Of a stretch of DNA of 37,957 bases, positions 1-9,222 are shown piece by piece. Origin of the DNA: Bryobacterales bacterium. Lineage in GTDB: Bacteria; Acidobacteriota; Terriglobia; Bryobacterales; Bryobacteraceae. Location: contig JANXXL010000313.1 in assembly GCA_025350625.1 (NCBI GenBank), forward strand, positions 1 to 37,957, written 5' to 3'. Both the position numbers and the translations under genes were made by a program. Numbering within the stretch: the first letter of the stretch is position 1; every line of letters starts with the position of its first letter. The notes under the pieces were generated by a model. That model did no database searches and had not been told where the DNA came from. It worked only from the letters and a program-made list of their open reading frames with translations.

Positions 1-2301
1 CAGGCTACCGAGAACCGCATACAAACCGGCATCGAACGGGTGCGCCGCGATTTCCAGAATCAAAACCGCCTGCAAGTGCGCGTGACCCTGGAGCGCCTGG
101 AGTATCACGACAAAACCAACACGGTAACGCCTACTTTAGTCATCGACAACGGCCCTCTGATCGAGGTCCGGACCACGGGAGCCAGCGTCTCTCAGGGGCG
201 TCTGCGCCTGTTGATCCCCATTTTCCAGGAACGCGCGGTCGACCGCGGCCTCCTGCTTGAAGGCGGCCGCAATCTGGTCGATTATTTCCAGTCGCAAGGT
301 TATTTCGATGCCGCGGTCGACTATCACGAGGAGGAAACCGCCCCTGGGATCCAGCGAATCATTTACGCCGTCACCCGCAACGCCCGCCACAAGCTAATTG
401 GCATCGAGATTACCGGCAATCGCTTCTTCGATACCGATACCATTCACGAACGCCTCTCGGTACGCGCCGCCGGCGTGCTGCGCAATCGCTACGGGCGGTA
501 CTCACGCAAGCTGCGGGATAACGACCGCGCCGCCATACTCGATCTGTATCGCTCGAACGGTTTCCGCGATGTGCAGGTGGCGGCGACGACGCTTGACGAC
601 TACCAAGGACGTACTGACGACCTGGGTGTTCGGTTTGAAATTGAAGAGGGTCCGCTGTGGTCGGTAAACCAGTTGGAGATCGAAGGCGCGCCACCCGAAA
701 ATATAACCTATCTTCGCGGCATTATTCAATCGGCTGCGGGACAAGCCTTCAGCGAAGCGAATATAGCCGCGGATCGCGACGCCATTCTCACCTACTTTTT
801 TAATGACGGCTACTCGGATGCCACATTCGACTGGTCGCAGACCCCCTCGGGCGTGCCCAACCGGGCGAACTTGCATTACACCATTCGTCTGGGCGAGCGC
901 CAATACGTGCGCGATCTGCTGGTGCGCGGACTCGAAGCCACCCGGCCTCAGGTGGTGCTCGGCCGCATCCTGATTCACCCCGGCGACCCTATCTCGCAGG
1001 GACGCATCGGCGAAACCCAGCAAAAGCTCTACGATTTGGGCATCTTTTCCAAAGTGCGAACGGCGCTGCAGAATCCCGATGGCATGGAGGAAAAGAAGTA
1101 CGTGCTATTCCAGTTGGACGAAGCCGCCCGGTATTCGTTCAACATCGGCATTGGAGCGGAGCTGGCGCGGATCGGCGGAGGCGTCACCACTTTCGACAGC
1201 CCGGCCGGCACCACCGGGTTCAGTCCCCGAATTTCCACCGGCATCAGCCGCCTGAATTTCCTCGGCATCGGCCACACCATCAGCCTGCAGGCTCTCGCAT
1301 CTACTCTGCAACAGCGCGGTGTGGCCAGTTACGTGGCTCCTCAGTTCACCGGGAACCAGAATCTTTCGCTGACATTTTCCGGGCTCTTCGATAACTCAAA
1401 AGACGTCCGTACTTTTACCGCGCGCCGATGGGAGGGAGCAGTGCAGCTCGCGCAACGCCTCTCCCGCGCCAACAGCTTGCAGTACCGCTTTGCGTTTCGA
1501 CGCGTTACGGTGGATCAAAATTCCCTGAAGATTTCGCAGTTCTTGGTTCCGCTGCTGTCTCAACCGGTGCGCGTGGGATTGGTGTCCATGTCGTTCATCC
1601 GGGATCGCCGTGACAATCCCACGGAATCGCGCCGCGGCAGTTACAACACCATCGACGCCGGGATCGCGCTGCCGCAATTCGGGTCGCAAACCGACTACAC
1701 GCGCCTGGTGCTGCGCAATTCCACTTATCACCCGATTACGCGTGAAGTGGTGATCGCGCGGAGCCTGCAACTTGGCTACATTCAACGTTTAGGAGGCCTC
1801 GCCCAAATCCCGCTGGGGGAGCGCTTCTTTGCAGGCGGCGCTTCTTCGCAGCGTGCCTTTCCCGACAATCAGGCCGGCCCGCGCGACCTTGAAACCGGGT
1901 TTCCGCTCGGCGGCGACGCTTTCTTATTCCATTCCACCGAACTGCGCTTCCCGCTGATCGGCGAAAATGTAGGAGGCGTGCTGTTTCACGACATGGGCAA
2001 TGTTTATTCGACCATCGATCAGATCAGCTTCCGTTTCCGGCAGGGCGCCTACCAGGAATTCAACTACATGGTTCAGGCAGTGGGAATTGGAATCCGTTAC
2101 CGCACTCCGGTGGGTCCCATTCGGATTGATCTCAGCTACAGCCCCAATTCCCCCCGCTTTGTGGGATTCAGCGGAACCCGCGACCAGTTGCTTTCGTGTA
2201 ATCCCAATCTTCCGCCGAGCCAGAACCCGGCCGTCTGCGTAGGCGTCCCGCAACGCATCAACACTTTCCAATTCCATTTCTCGCTGGGGCAGACTTTTTG
2301 A
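1..2301 (+). CDS. Omp85-family outer membrane protein, TamA/BamA-like (5' end missing)
   Basis: The frame is open to the left edge, so the true start and signal peptide lie outside the window; the GTG at 40 is only the first possible start inside it. At least four POTRA-type units can be read, for example the segments starting near 390, 660 and 900 with the pattern hydrophobic-strand, 'GxxxT', 'L...YFxDxGYxxA'. They are followed by a 16-strand-type barrel from about 1150. The barrel has the 'IRDRRDNPTESRRGSY' motif common to this family near 1600, a loop-6 motif 'QRAF' near 1850 in place of the usual V/I-R-G-F/Y, and a C-terminal Phe typical of outer-membrane proteins. It inserts or translocates proteins at the outer membrane. 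The downstream tamB partner favours a TamA-like role, though the POTRA count also fits BamA. The stop overlaps the next ATG. Confidence 0.9.
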   Translation, partial: QATENRIQTGIERVRRDFQNQNRLQVRVTLERLEYHDKTNTVTPTLVIDNGPLIEVRTTGASVSQGRLRLLIPIFQERAVDRGLLLEGGRNLVDYFQSQGYFDAAVDYHEEETAPGIQRIIYAVTRNARHKLIGIEITGNRFFDTDTIHERLSVRAAGVLRNRYGRYSRKLRDNDRAAILDLYRSNGFRDVQVAATTLDDYQGRTDDLGVRFEIEEGPLWSVNQLEIEGAPPENITYLRGIIQSAAGQAFSEANIAADRDAILTYFFNDGYSDATFDWSQTPSGVPNRANLHYTIRLGERQYVRDLLVRGLEATRPQVVLGRILIHPGDPISQGRIGETQQKLYDLGIFSKVRTALQNPDGMEEKKYVLFQLDEAARYSFNIGIGAELARIGGGVTTFDSPAGTTGFSPRISTGISRLNFLGIGHTISLQALASTLQQRGVASYVAPQFTGNQNLSLTFSGLFDNSKDVRTFTARRWEGAVQLAQRLSRANSLQYRFAFRRVTVDQNSLKISQFLVPLLSQPVRVGLVSMSFIRDRRDNPTESRRGSYNTIDAGIALPQFGSQTDYTRLVLRNSTYHPITREVVIARSLQLGYIQRLGGLAQIPLGERFFAGGASSQRAFPDNQAGPRDLETGFPLGGDAFLFHSTELRFPLIGENVGGVLFHDMGNVYSTIDQISFRFRQGAYQEFNYMVQAVGIGIRYRTPVGPIRIDLSYSPNSPRFVGFSGTRDQLLSCNPNLPPSQNPAVCVGVPQRINTFQFHFSLGQTF

Positions 2302-2924
2302 TGACGCGGCTTCTTCTATTCGCGATGCTGGTGTCGCTCTCCGCGCAGGGGGAGACGCTGGATCGCATCGCCGTCACCGTGGGCCGGCATGTGATATCGG
2401 AGCGCGACACCATCGAGGACATCCGTATCGCGGCATTCATCGACGGCAAGACAGCCGAGGTAAACGGCGAACAAAAGCGCAAGGCCGCGGATCGGCTGAT
2501 CGATCAGTATCTGGTTTTAGAAGACGCCGCATCTACACGCGCCAGCTTGCCCTCCGCCACCGAGGCAGCAGCTATGCTCGCCCCCATGAAGGCGCGCTTT
2601 GGATCGGATCAGGCATACCGCACCGCTCTGGGCCACGCTCAAATTACAGAAGAGGAATTATTAGAGCAGTTGCTCCGGGGACTGCAAATGCTGCGCTACA
2701 CCGATCTCCGCTTCCGCCCCGAAGTGCAGCTTTCCGATGAAAATCTGCGCGCCTTTTACAACCAGCTCGCCTCGAAGGGGGACCGGCTTCAGAGCTTCGA
2801 AGCCAGCCGTAACGATCTCGAAAAGGTGCTGACGGACCAGCAGACCATGCAGGCACTGGACCGCTGGCTGGGCATGACTCGCAGCGACACCGCTATCCTT
2901 TACCGCGAGGCGGTTTTCCAATGA
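2301..2924 (+). CDS. SurA-N-like periplasmic chaperone without a PPIase domain
   Basis: This is a 207-residue protein. The ATG at 2301 overlaps the TGA of the Omp85 gene (ATGA), so translation is probably coupled. Residues 1-17 read as a signal peptide. The mature part opens with 'LDRIAVTVGRHVIS', the strand-helix start typical of SurA/PpiD N-terminal chaperone domains ('d.ivavVn..vIt..e'). It continues as amphipathic helices with 'RLIDQYLVLEDA' and a C-terminal helix. Full-length SurA (about 430 residues in E. coli) carries two parvulin domains; neither is present here. Its place between an Omp85 gene and tamB suggests it escorts outer-membrane or secreted substrates through the periplasm. 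The family assignment is from pattern and context. Confidence 0.75.
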   Translation: MTRLLLFAMLVSLSAQGETLDRIAVTVGRHVISERDTIEDIRIAAFIDGKTAEVNGEQKRKAADRLIDQYLVLEDAASTRASLPSATEAAAMLAPMKARFGSDQAYRTALGHAQITEEELLEQLLRGLQMLRYTDLRFRPEVQLSDENLRAFYNQLASKGDRLQSFEASRNDLEKVLTDQQTMQALDRWLGMTRSDTAILYREAVFQ

Positions 2925-5900
2925 CGCGCGCGGGGCATTTGACGCGGCAAATCCTGGTGGCGGCGGCAATACTGCTATTAGTCATCGCAGGCGCGGGTTT
3001 GCTGATTGTACGCAGCGGTTGGTTTCGCGAGCTGGTCCGCCAGCGAATTGTGAGCGAAATCGAGTCCGCCACCGGGGGCCGCGTCGAGGTAGGAAATTTC
3101 TCATTCAAGTGGGAAACATTGGTGGCGAAGATATCGCCGCTGGTGTTGCATGGGACCGAACCAGCTTCTGACACACCGCTCTTGCGCGTCGAATCCGTCA
3201 GCGTAGGCTTGCGCGTCATCTCCATGCTGGAGCGCAAATTCGATCTATCGTCGGTGAGTTTGGAGCAGCCGCGCCTGCGCATCGTCGTCTATTCTGACGG
3301 CTCGAATAATTTGCCGCAGCCGACTGGGCCGAGCAGCGGTAAAAGCTGGGCGGAGAATCTGGTCGATCTGGCGGTACGCCGCTATGCTGTCACAGGCGGC
3401 ATGGCGGAAATCGATCTCCGGCAGGTCCCGCTAAGTTTCAGCGGCGAGGATCTGCGCTTGCAGATGACTCGTGAATTGACCGCGGCGCGTTATCGCGGCA
3501 ACCTTACTTCACGGCATGTGCGCGTCGCCGCAAATATCATGAGCCCGGCAGACGCCGATCTGTCAGCCGCATTTACCATTGATTCGACGCGGATGACGCT
3601 TTCACCCATGCGCGTCTCCGTGGGCCGCTCTCGGATCGACCTGGACGGCGAACTCACCAACCTGCGAGCTCCCCATGGCGCCTTTAAGGCCACAGCGGCG
3701 CTTGCGGTAAGCGACGGCGTGTCGCTCTTCTCGCTGCCGGTAACGCCCACCGGGGTGGCGGACTTTAAGGGCAATCTCGCGTTCTCTTTCGATGGACCTT
3801 TCGATTACACGGTTGACGGGCGGGTCGACGCGCGCGGTCTGGGATTTGAACAGGATCGCCTGCACATTCGCAACGCCACCGCTAGCGGCGCCGTGCGCCT
3901 GACACCCGAGCGGCTCACTCTGCGCGGCATCCAAGGGACTGCGCTTGATGCCACGGTTACCGGCCAAGCCGAGTTAACACGCTGGAAGGAGTTCCACTTC
4001 GAAGGAAACTTTGAAGGGCTCGCCGTGCGAGAAGCGGCAGCAGTCCTCACTCCCCGGCCAGTCCCGTGGAATGGAACGCTTGCGGGAACGCTCGAAGCGG
4101 ATGCCGTGATCGGTGCGCGCAGCGCCAAGCTGCACACCACAACCTCGATTACGCCTAGCGGAAACGGAACACCTATCACAGGAGAGGTCGATCTGCGTTA
4201 CGATCAGCGGGCGGGCACCGTGAATTTCGGCGAATCACGCGTGGCCACTCCGGCTACCAGCCTGATCTTATCCGGCACGCTGGGACAAAATCTGGACATT
4301 CGCGCCCGCTCCACCAATCTAGATGACTTACTGCCGGCGCTCGCTATGTTCGATGCCAACGCGCCCGCGAGGTCGCCGCTGAAGCTCGATCCTGCGAGGC
4401 AAGGCGAAGCGGCGGCCGTGGGCACCGTTACCGGACGGCTCGACGCTCTCCAATTCCAAGGTCAGGTCACAGTCGCGGGCGCCGCCGCCGAAGGCCACAG
4501 CTTCAATCGCTTTACTGCCGATCTGCAGGCCTCGCGCCAGGCGATCGCCCTCCGCCATCTGACGCTTTCGCGCGGCCAGATCGAGATCGCCGGAGATGCG
4601 GTGGTTAGCGCAAGCGCGAAAGGCGATTTTCTCGACGGACCTGTCACGGCCCAGTTAAGCGTCAAGAACCTGCCGGTTGCCGCCACCGCCCGCGAATTCG
4701 GAATCAATGTCGATGCCGAGGCGTTGGCGAATGCTACCGTCCATGTTTCAGGCACTGCACGCCGTCCGGAAGCGGAAATCGCGCTCGACGCAACCCAGGT
4801 CGCGGCCGCAGGTGAAACATTTGAGCGGGTCCGCGCGAATATCCGCTACAGCCCTCAGTTGCTCGCATTTTCCGGCGGCCAAGCCAGTCTCGGTGCGGGC
4901 ACGTTGCTGTTCTCCGGAACCTACACGCACCCGGAGGGCGACCTTCGCAGCGGAGATCTGCGCGCGGAGATCGCCGCCCAATCGGTCACGTCTTCGCGCG
5001 TCGCATCGCTGCGTCAGCTCGAACCCGGCGCCGAAGCGCGCCTCGATGGGAAGGCCGCCGTCGAAGTCCGCATGGATCGCGGGACGGTGCTGCTTCGCTC
5101 CGTAAACGGAGAAGCGTCGGCTCGCGGCATAACCCTGGATCGCCAAAGCGTGGGCGACGTGACTTTGACCGCCGCCACCGGCGGCAATGAAGTGGCGCTG
5201 CAGGCCAAGGCGCAAGTGCGCGGAACCGCGATCGATGGCCAAGGAAAATGGCGACTGGAAGGCGATTATCCGGGATCGGGAAGTTTTCGTTTTTCGCGTC
5301 TCAGCGTGGCCACGCTGCATGACCTGGTAATGTTGCGCGGCACGGCTGCCCAAAAGGCCACCGCGCCGCCTTTTGAAGGTTTCCTCGAAGGCAGCGGGAC
5401 CGTGACGGTAGCTTTGCGGAAGCCGCGAGACTTCCGCTCGGATTTGAAAATCGACACCTTGCAGCTCAACGCCAGGCAGCAGCAGGCGCTGCGGCTTGAC
5501 GTCCAGACGCAGGACGTCCAGATTCGCAATACACAACCGATTTTGGTCACGGTATCCGCTCAGGAAGCGCGCATAACATCGGCACACTTCACCGCCCGCG
5601 AAACCAACCTGGAAGCCACCGGCGTGATCCCATTCAAGGAAACGGGCGGTGCGAATCTCGCCGTCAAAGGGACGGTGAACCTAGCGATCCTGCAACTGCT
5701 CAATGTGGATTTGCTTGCGCGCGGAAGCGCCAACGTGAACGCCACCATCCGCGGTTCGCTGCGGGATCCGCAACTGAACGGCCGTCTCGAATTCGCCAAC
5801 GCATCGCTCTATATGAACGACGTGCCCAACGGCATCGACAACGCCAGTGGGGCCCTGCTGTTCGATCGCAATCGAGCCACCGTCGAAAACCTGACCGCCG

Positions 5901-6931
5901 AAACCGGCGGCGGCCGAATCGGCGTCCGCGGCTTTTTGGAATTTGGCGATACCCTGCTTTACCGCCTGCAAGCCGACGTGCGCCAGGTTCGCGTGCGCTA
6001 TCCCGAAGACGTCAGCTTCACCGCCAACGCGCAACTGGCGCTCAACGGCACCTCCGATTCGAGCACGCTCTCGGGCACCGTGACGCTCAACCGCGCGGCC
6101 ATCAGCGCAGGAGTGGACCTTGCTAAATTGCTTGCCGAGGCCTCCAAACCGTCGCCCGCGCCGCCTAATCCCAACGAGTACCTGCGCGGCATGCGCTTCG
6201 ACGTGCGGCTGCAAAACGCTCCGCTATTTGAACTCGAGACCTCACTAACCCGCAACGTCCAGACCGAAGTGGATCTGCGTCTGCGCGGTACCCCACTGCG
6301 CCCGGCGCTGCTCGGGACCATCACAGTCAATAGCGGAGAAATTCAGGTATTCGGCAACCGTTATACCGTCAATCGCGGCGATATCCGGTTCCTGAATCCT
6401 GTGAAAATCGAGCCTACCTTCGACCTCGATCTCGAGACCCGTACCCGCGGCATCACCGTAACTGTCACCGTAGCGGGCTCCCCGGAGCGGCTGGCCGTCA
6501 ACTACAGTTCCGATCCGCCGCTGCAATCGAGCGAAATCATCGCGCTCCTCGCCGTCGGCCGCGACCCTACGTCGAACCTCGCTGGGGGCCAGATTTCGAG
6601 TGCCAGCACGCCCTTCGGCAACGCCGGCAGCTTACTGGGGGAGGCGGTTTCGCAGCAGCTCTCCAATCGTCTGCAGCGCTTTTTCGGCGCCAGCCGCGTC
6701 AAGATCGACCCGACGCTGAACGCCGCCGACAACCTGCCTGCCGCCCGCCTGACGCTCGAACAACAGATCTCGCGCGATATCACTCTGACCTATATCACCA
6801 ACCTGAACCGCACTCAGGAACAGACCGTGCGCGTGCAATGGGATTTCAACCGGCAGTGGTCCGCTATAGCGGTGCGCGACAGCAACGGCCTCTTCGGCAT
6901 CGACTTCCAATACCGCAAACGCTTTAAGTAG
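2921..6931 (+). CDS. tamB: Translocation and assembly module protein TamB (DUF490/AsmA-like)
   Basis: This is a 1336-residue protein, close to the E. coli TamB length. The start overlaps the previous stop (ATGA). There is a single membrane anchor at about residues 9-28, then a very long beta-rich periplasmic region of AsmA/DUF490 type repeating 'G.L.....l.a' strands. The C-terminal TamB domain is recognisable by 'GEIQVFGNRYTVNRGDIRF' (about residue 1145) followed by 'SEIIALLAVGRD'. Known TamB proteins span the periplasm, partner an Omp85 protein and take part in outer-membrane protein assembly and phospholipid transport between membranes. Its operon with an Omp85 gene and a SurA-like chaperone fits that role. 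The 3' end overlaps the convergent recQ by 8 bases, so there is no room for an intrinsic terminator. Confidence 0.93.
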   Translation: MTRAGHLTRQILVAAAILLLVIAGAGLLIVRSGWFRELVRQRIVSEIESATGGRVEVGNFSFKWETLVAKISPLVLHGTEPASDTPLLRVESVSVGLRVISMLERKFDLSSVSLEQPRLRIVVYSDGSNNLPQPTGPSSGKSWAENLVDLAVRRYAVTGGMAEIDLRQVPLSFSGEDLRLQMTRELTAARYRGNLTSRHVRVAANIMSPADADLSAAFTIDSTRMTLSPMRVSVGRSRIDLDGELTNLRAPHGAFKATAALAVSDGVSLFSLPVTPTGVADFKGNLAFSFDGPFDYTVDGRVDARGLGFEQDRLHIRNATASGAVRLTPERLTLRGIQGTALDATVTGQAELTRWKEFHFEGNFEGLAVREAAAVLTPRPVPWNGTLAGTLEADAVIGARSAKLHTTTSITPSGNGTPITGEVDLRYDQRAGTVNFGESRVATPATSLILSGTLGQNLDIRARSTNLDDLLPALAMFDANAPARSPLKLDPARQGEAAAVGTVTGRLDALQFQGQVTVAGAAAEGHSFNRFTADLQASRQAIALRHLTLSRGQIEIAGDAVVSASAKGDFLDGPVTAQLSVKNLPVAATAREFGINVDAEALANATVHVSGTARRPEAEIALDATQVAAAGETFERVRANIRYSPQLLAFSGGQASLGAGTLLFSGTYTHPEGDLRSGDLRAEIAAQSVTSSRVASLRQLEPGAEARLDGKAAVEVRMDRGTVLLRSVNGEASARGITLDRQSVGDVTLTAATGGNEVALQAKAQVRGTAIDGQGKWRLEGDYPGSGSFRFSRLSVATLHDLVMLRGTAAQKATAPPFEGFLEGSGTVTVALRKPRDFRSDLKIDTLQLNARQQQALRLDVQTQDVQIRNTQPILVTVSAQEARITSAHFTARETNLEATGVIPFKETGGANLAVKGTVNLAILQLLNVDLLARGSANVNATIRGSLRDPQLNGRLEFANASLYMNDVPNGIDNASGALLFDRNRATVENLTAETGGGRIGVRGFLEFGDTLLYRLQADVRQVRVRYPEDVSFTANAQLALNGTSDSSTLSGTVTLNRAAISAGVDLAKLLAEASKPSPAPPNPNEYLRGMRFDVRLQNAPLFELETSLTRNVQTEVDLRLRGTPLRPALLGTITVNSGEIQVFGNRYTVNRGDIRFLNPVKIEPTFDLDLETRTRGITVTVTVAGSPERLAVNYSSDPPLQSSEIIALLAVGRDPTSNLAGGQISSASTPFGNAGSLLGEAVSQQLSNRLQRFFGASRVKIDPTLNAADNLPAARLTLEQQISRDITLTYITNLNRTQEQTVRVQWDFNRQWSAIAVRDSNGLFGIDFQYRKRFK

Positions 6932-8459
6932 CCGGGGACTCGGCGATCAACTCCAGAATGCGTGCTCCGAAGCGCTCGGCTTTGCGCTCGCCGATTCCGG
7001 GGACTTCGAGCAATCCCGCCAGGTCCCGTGGCCGCGCGCGGCATAACGCATCGACCGTCGCATCGTGCAGGATGACATAGGGCGGCATTCCTTGCGCTTT
7101 GGCAAACTCGCGGCGCCACGCCCGCAACCTTTCGCGAAGGGCATCTGGTGGTGACTCCGGCGCGGAGACAGACGCGGCCGCTGCTGCTGCTTTGGCAATG
7201 GGCGCCGGCGTGGCCTTTGCCCGTACAGGTGCGTACTTCTTAGCCGTCCATTCGAGCGTGACGCCGCACACATCGCAGGCTCCGCAAGTTTCCCAGCGCG
7301 GCGTTTCGCCAAAATGCAGGCAGATCTGGCGATGCCTGCAGCGCGGCTGCTCGACGAAACGGCGCAGCGTGTGATAACGCTGCCAGGCGCGTTCGCGCTC
7401 CGCTGGATCCTCCACCTGCTGCACGAAATGCGTCAACAGTCCTATGTCGCGTTTCTGCCAGAGCAGGACGCAGTCAGCCGGTTCTCCGTCTCTCCCGGCG
7501 CGCCCCGCTTCCTGGTAAAACTGCTCAATAGTTTTCGGCAACGCCAGGTGAATCACCGCTCTGGTAGCGGGCTGATTGATCCCCAGGCCGAACGCCAGGG
7601 TGCCCACCAGCACCCGCTTTTCCCCGGACATCCACAATTCCTGATTCTTCTGCCGCAGCGCCGCGTCCATCTTGCCGTGATATGGCACGATGGGGACGCC
7701 TTCGCTCCCCAATTCGTCGGCGATGGCTTCTACTGCCTTGATCGTCGGCGCGTATAGGATGACGTTGCCTTCCCGATACCAATCGAGCGCGGCTCGGAGC
7801 AACGAATCCTGCTGCCGCGGCGCACATTCGTGCACCACGTAACGAAGGTTGGGCCGATAGAAGCTGCTGACGGACAGAACCGGATCCCGCAGTCCCAACT
7901 GGGCCAGGATATCGTGCCGCACCACGCGCGTGGCGCTGGCGGTAAAGGCCGCAATGGGGACCGCCGGGAAACGCTCCCGCAGAATCCCCAATTGACGGTA
8001 TTCCGGGCGAAACTCGTGCCCCCATTCCGAAATACAGTGCGCTTCATCGATGGCGAAGAAGGCCAGCGGCACTTGCTTCAGCCACGCCAGCATATTCTCC
8101 TGCACCACGCGTTCGGGCGACACATAGAGCAACTGCAAACCGCCCGCTTCCGCTTGCCGCCGCACATCGCGCGCGCCATCGTACTCGAGCGTGCTGTTGA
8201 GAAACGCCGCATTCACGCCGATTTCCCGCATGCTGGCCGCCTGATCCTGCATCAAGGCGATCAGCGGGCTCACCACCACCGCAGTCCGCCGCAGCGCCAC
8301 CGCGGGGAGCTGGTAGCAGAGCGACTTGCCGCCGCCGGTAGGCATCACCACCGCCACATCGCGCCCGGCCAGGATAGCCTCGACGATGGGTTCTTGGCGC
8401 GGGCGAAATTCGGAATAGCCCCAATGCTTCTTCAGCAGGGTGTGCAGATCGGAGGGCAC
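6924..8459 (-). CDS. recQ: ATP-dependent DNA helicase RecQ, lacking the RQC winged helix
   Basis: This is a 511-residue protein. Walker A is 'MPTGGGKS' (39-46), the DEAH box is 'DEAH' (138-141), the aromatic-rich loop is 'ISEWGHEFRPEY' (143-154) and motif VI is 'QEAGRAGRDG' (316-325). The RecQ zinc-binding cysteines lie at about 374-398 (C..., then CxxCxxC). After the zinc module comes an Ala/Pro/Lys-rich stretch (about 405-435), then an HRDC domain (about 436-508) with 'LLEVPGIGERKAERFG'. E. coli RecQ is about 609 residues and has a winged helix of roughly 100 residues between zinc and HRDC domains; here it is absent. It unwinds DNA in repair and recombination. It is third in a unit with aroB and ubiE, 4 bases after ubiE. 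Confidence 0.93.
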   Translation of the reverse strand: MPSDLHTLLKKHWGYSEFRPRQEPIVEAILAGRDVAVVMPTGGGKSLCYQLPAVALRRTAVVVSPLIALMQDQAASMREIGVNAAFLNSTLEYDGARDVRRQAEAGGLQLLYVSPERVVQENMLAWLKQVPLAFFAIDEAHCISEWGHEFRPEYRQLGILRERFPAVPIAAFTASATRVVRHDILAQLGLRDPVLSVSSFYRPNLRYVVHECAPRQQDSLLRAALDWYREGNVILYAPTIKAVEAIADELGSEGVPIVPYHGKMDAALRQKNQELWMSGEKRVLVGTLAFGLGINQPATRAVIHLALPKTIEQFYQEAGRAGRDGEPADCVLLWQKRDIGLLTHFVQQVEDPAERERAWQRYHTLRRFVEQPRCRHRQICLHFGETPRWETCGACDVCGVTLEWTAKKYAPVRAKATPAPIAKAAAAAASVSAPESPPDALRERLRAWRREFAKAQGMPPYVILHDATVDALCRARPRDLAGLLEVPGIGERKAERFGARILELIAESPAT

Positions 8460-8463
8460 GCTT

Positions 8464-9222
8464 TTATTTCTTCCCCAAGTGGAGCGCTACCGCTCCAAAG
8501 GTGAGCCGCTCGAACTCGACGTGCCCGAATCCCGATTCGCGCATTTGGCCGGCGAGACCCTCGGCGCCGGGAAACTTTTGGATCGATTCCGGCAAATAGG
8601 AATAGGCATCGCGCGAGCCTGAGATCAATCCCCCTACCCACGGCAGCGCTTTTGTCGAAAAGGTTCCGTATAACTGAGCGAAGATGCGATTGGTCGGCTG
8701 CGAGAATTCCAGAATCGCCACGACGCCGCCCGGTTTCAGCACGCGAGCCAGTTCCTCCAGTCCACGCCGATAATTGGTGAGATTTCGGAATCCGAATGCG
8801 ACCGTCACCAGGTCGAGCGACGCCGAAGCCAGCGGCAGGGCGAGAGCATCGGATTCGAATAGCGGAGCACCAGGCATGCGGTCTTTCCGCTCGCGCGCGG
8901 CAATCTTGCGTTGCGCTTCGATAAGCATAGGATGGCAGAAATCGCTGCCGAATATCGTGGCGGTCCCCGGCCGGCTTGCGAGCGATAACAACACATCGCC
9001 GGTGCCGCAACACAGATCCAGCACTTTGGTCTCCGGCTGCGCCAGCACGTCCGCTACGCGCTTCACCAGGTGCGCGCGCCATTGCCGGTCCAGGTTAAAA
9101 GAGAGCAGATGATTCAGCAGATCATAGCGCGCGGCCACCCGCCCGAACATCCCCCGCACCCATCGCGAAGCAGCCTCTTCGCTGGTGGTCCCCTTGGGCG
9201 TGGTGCCCGTGGCCGGAGTCAT
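8464..9222 (-). CDS. ubiE: Demethylmenaquinone/ubiquinone methyltransferase (UbiE/MenG)
   Basis: This is a 252-residue class I SAM-dependent methyltransferase. The N-terminal 'MFGRVAARYDLLNHLLSF' is the signature of the UbiE/MenG family. SAM motif I is 'VLDLCCGTGD' (67-76), followed by 'GSDFCHPML' and the family motif around 'VTVAFGFRNLTNY'. It methylates the quinone ring in the last step of menaquinone synthesis, or the C-methylation step of ubiquinone. Menaquinone is expected if the organism is an acidobacterium. The ATG at 9222 overlaps the stop of aroB (ATGA). Aromatic precursors from the shikimate pathway feed quinone synthesis, so the aroB-ubiE pairing is metabolically sensible. Confidence 0.93.
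   Translation of the reverse strand: MTPATGTTPKGTTSEEAASRWVRGMFGRVAARYDLLNHLLSFNLDRQWRAHLVKRVADVLAQPETKVLDLCCGTGDVLLSLASRPGTATIFGSDFCHPMLIEAQRKIAARERKDRMPGAPLFESDALALPLASASLDLVTVAFGFRNLTNYRRGLEELARVLKPGGVVAILEFSQPTNRIFAQLYGTFSTKALPWVGGLISGSRDAYSYLPESIQKFPGAEGLAGQMRESGFGHVEFERLTFGAVALHLGKK

Noticed and set aside
4748-5587. A 279-codon minus-strand frame opposite tamB
   Set aside because: It is a shadow of the high-GC tamB frame with no recognisable domain.
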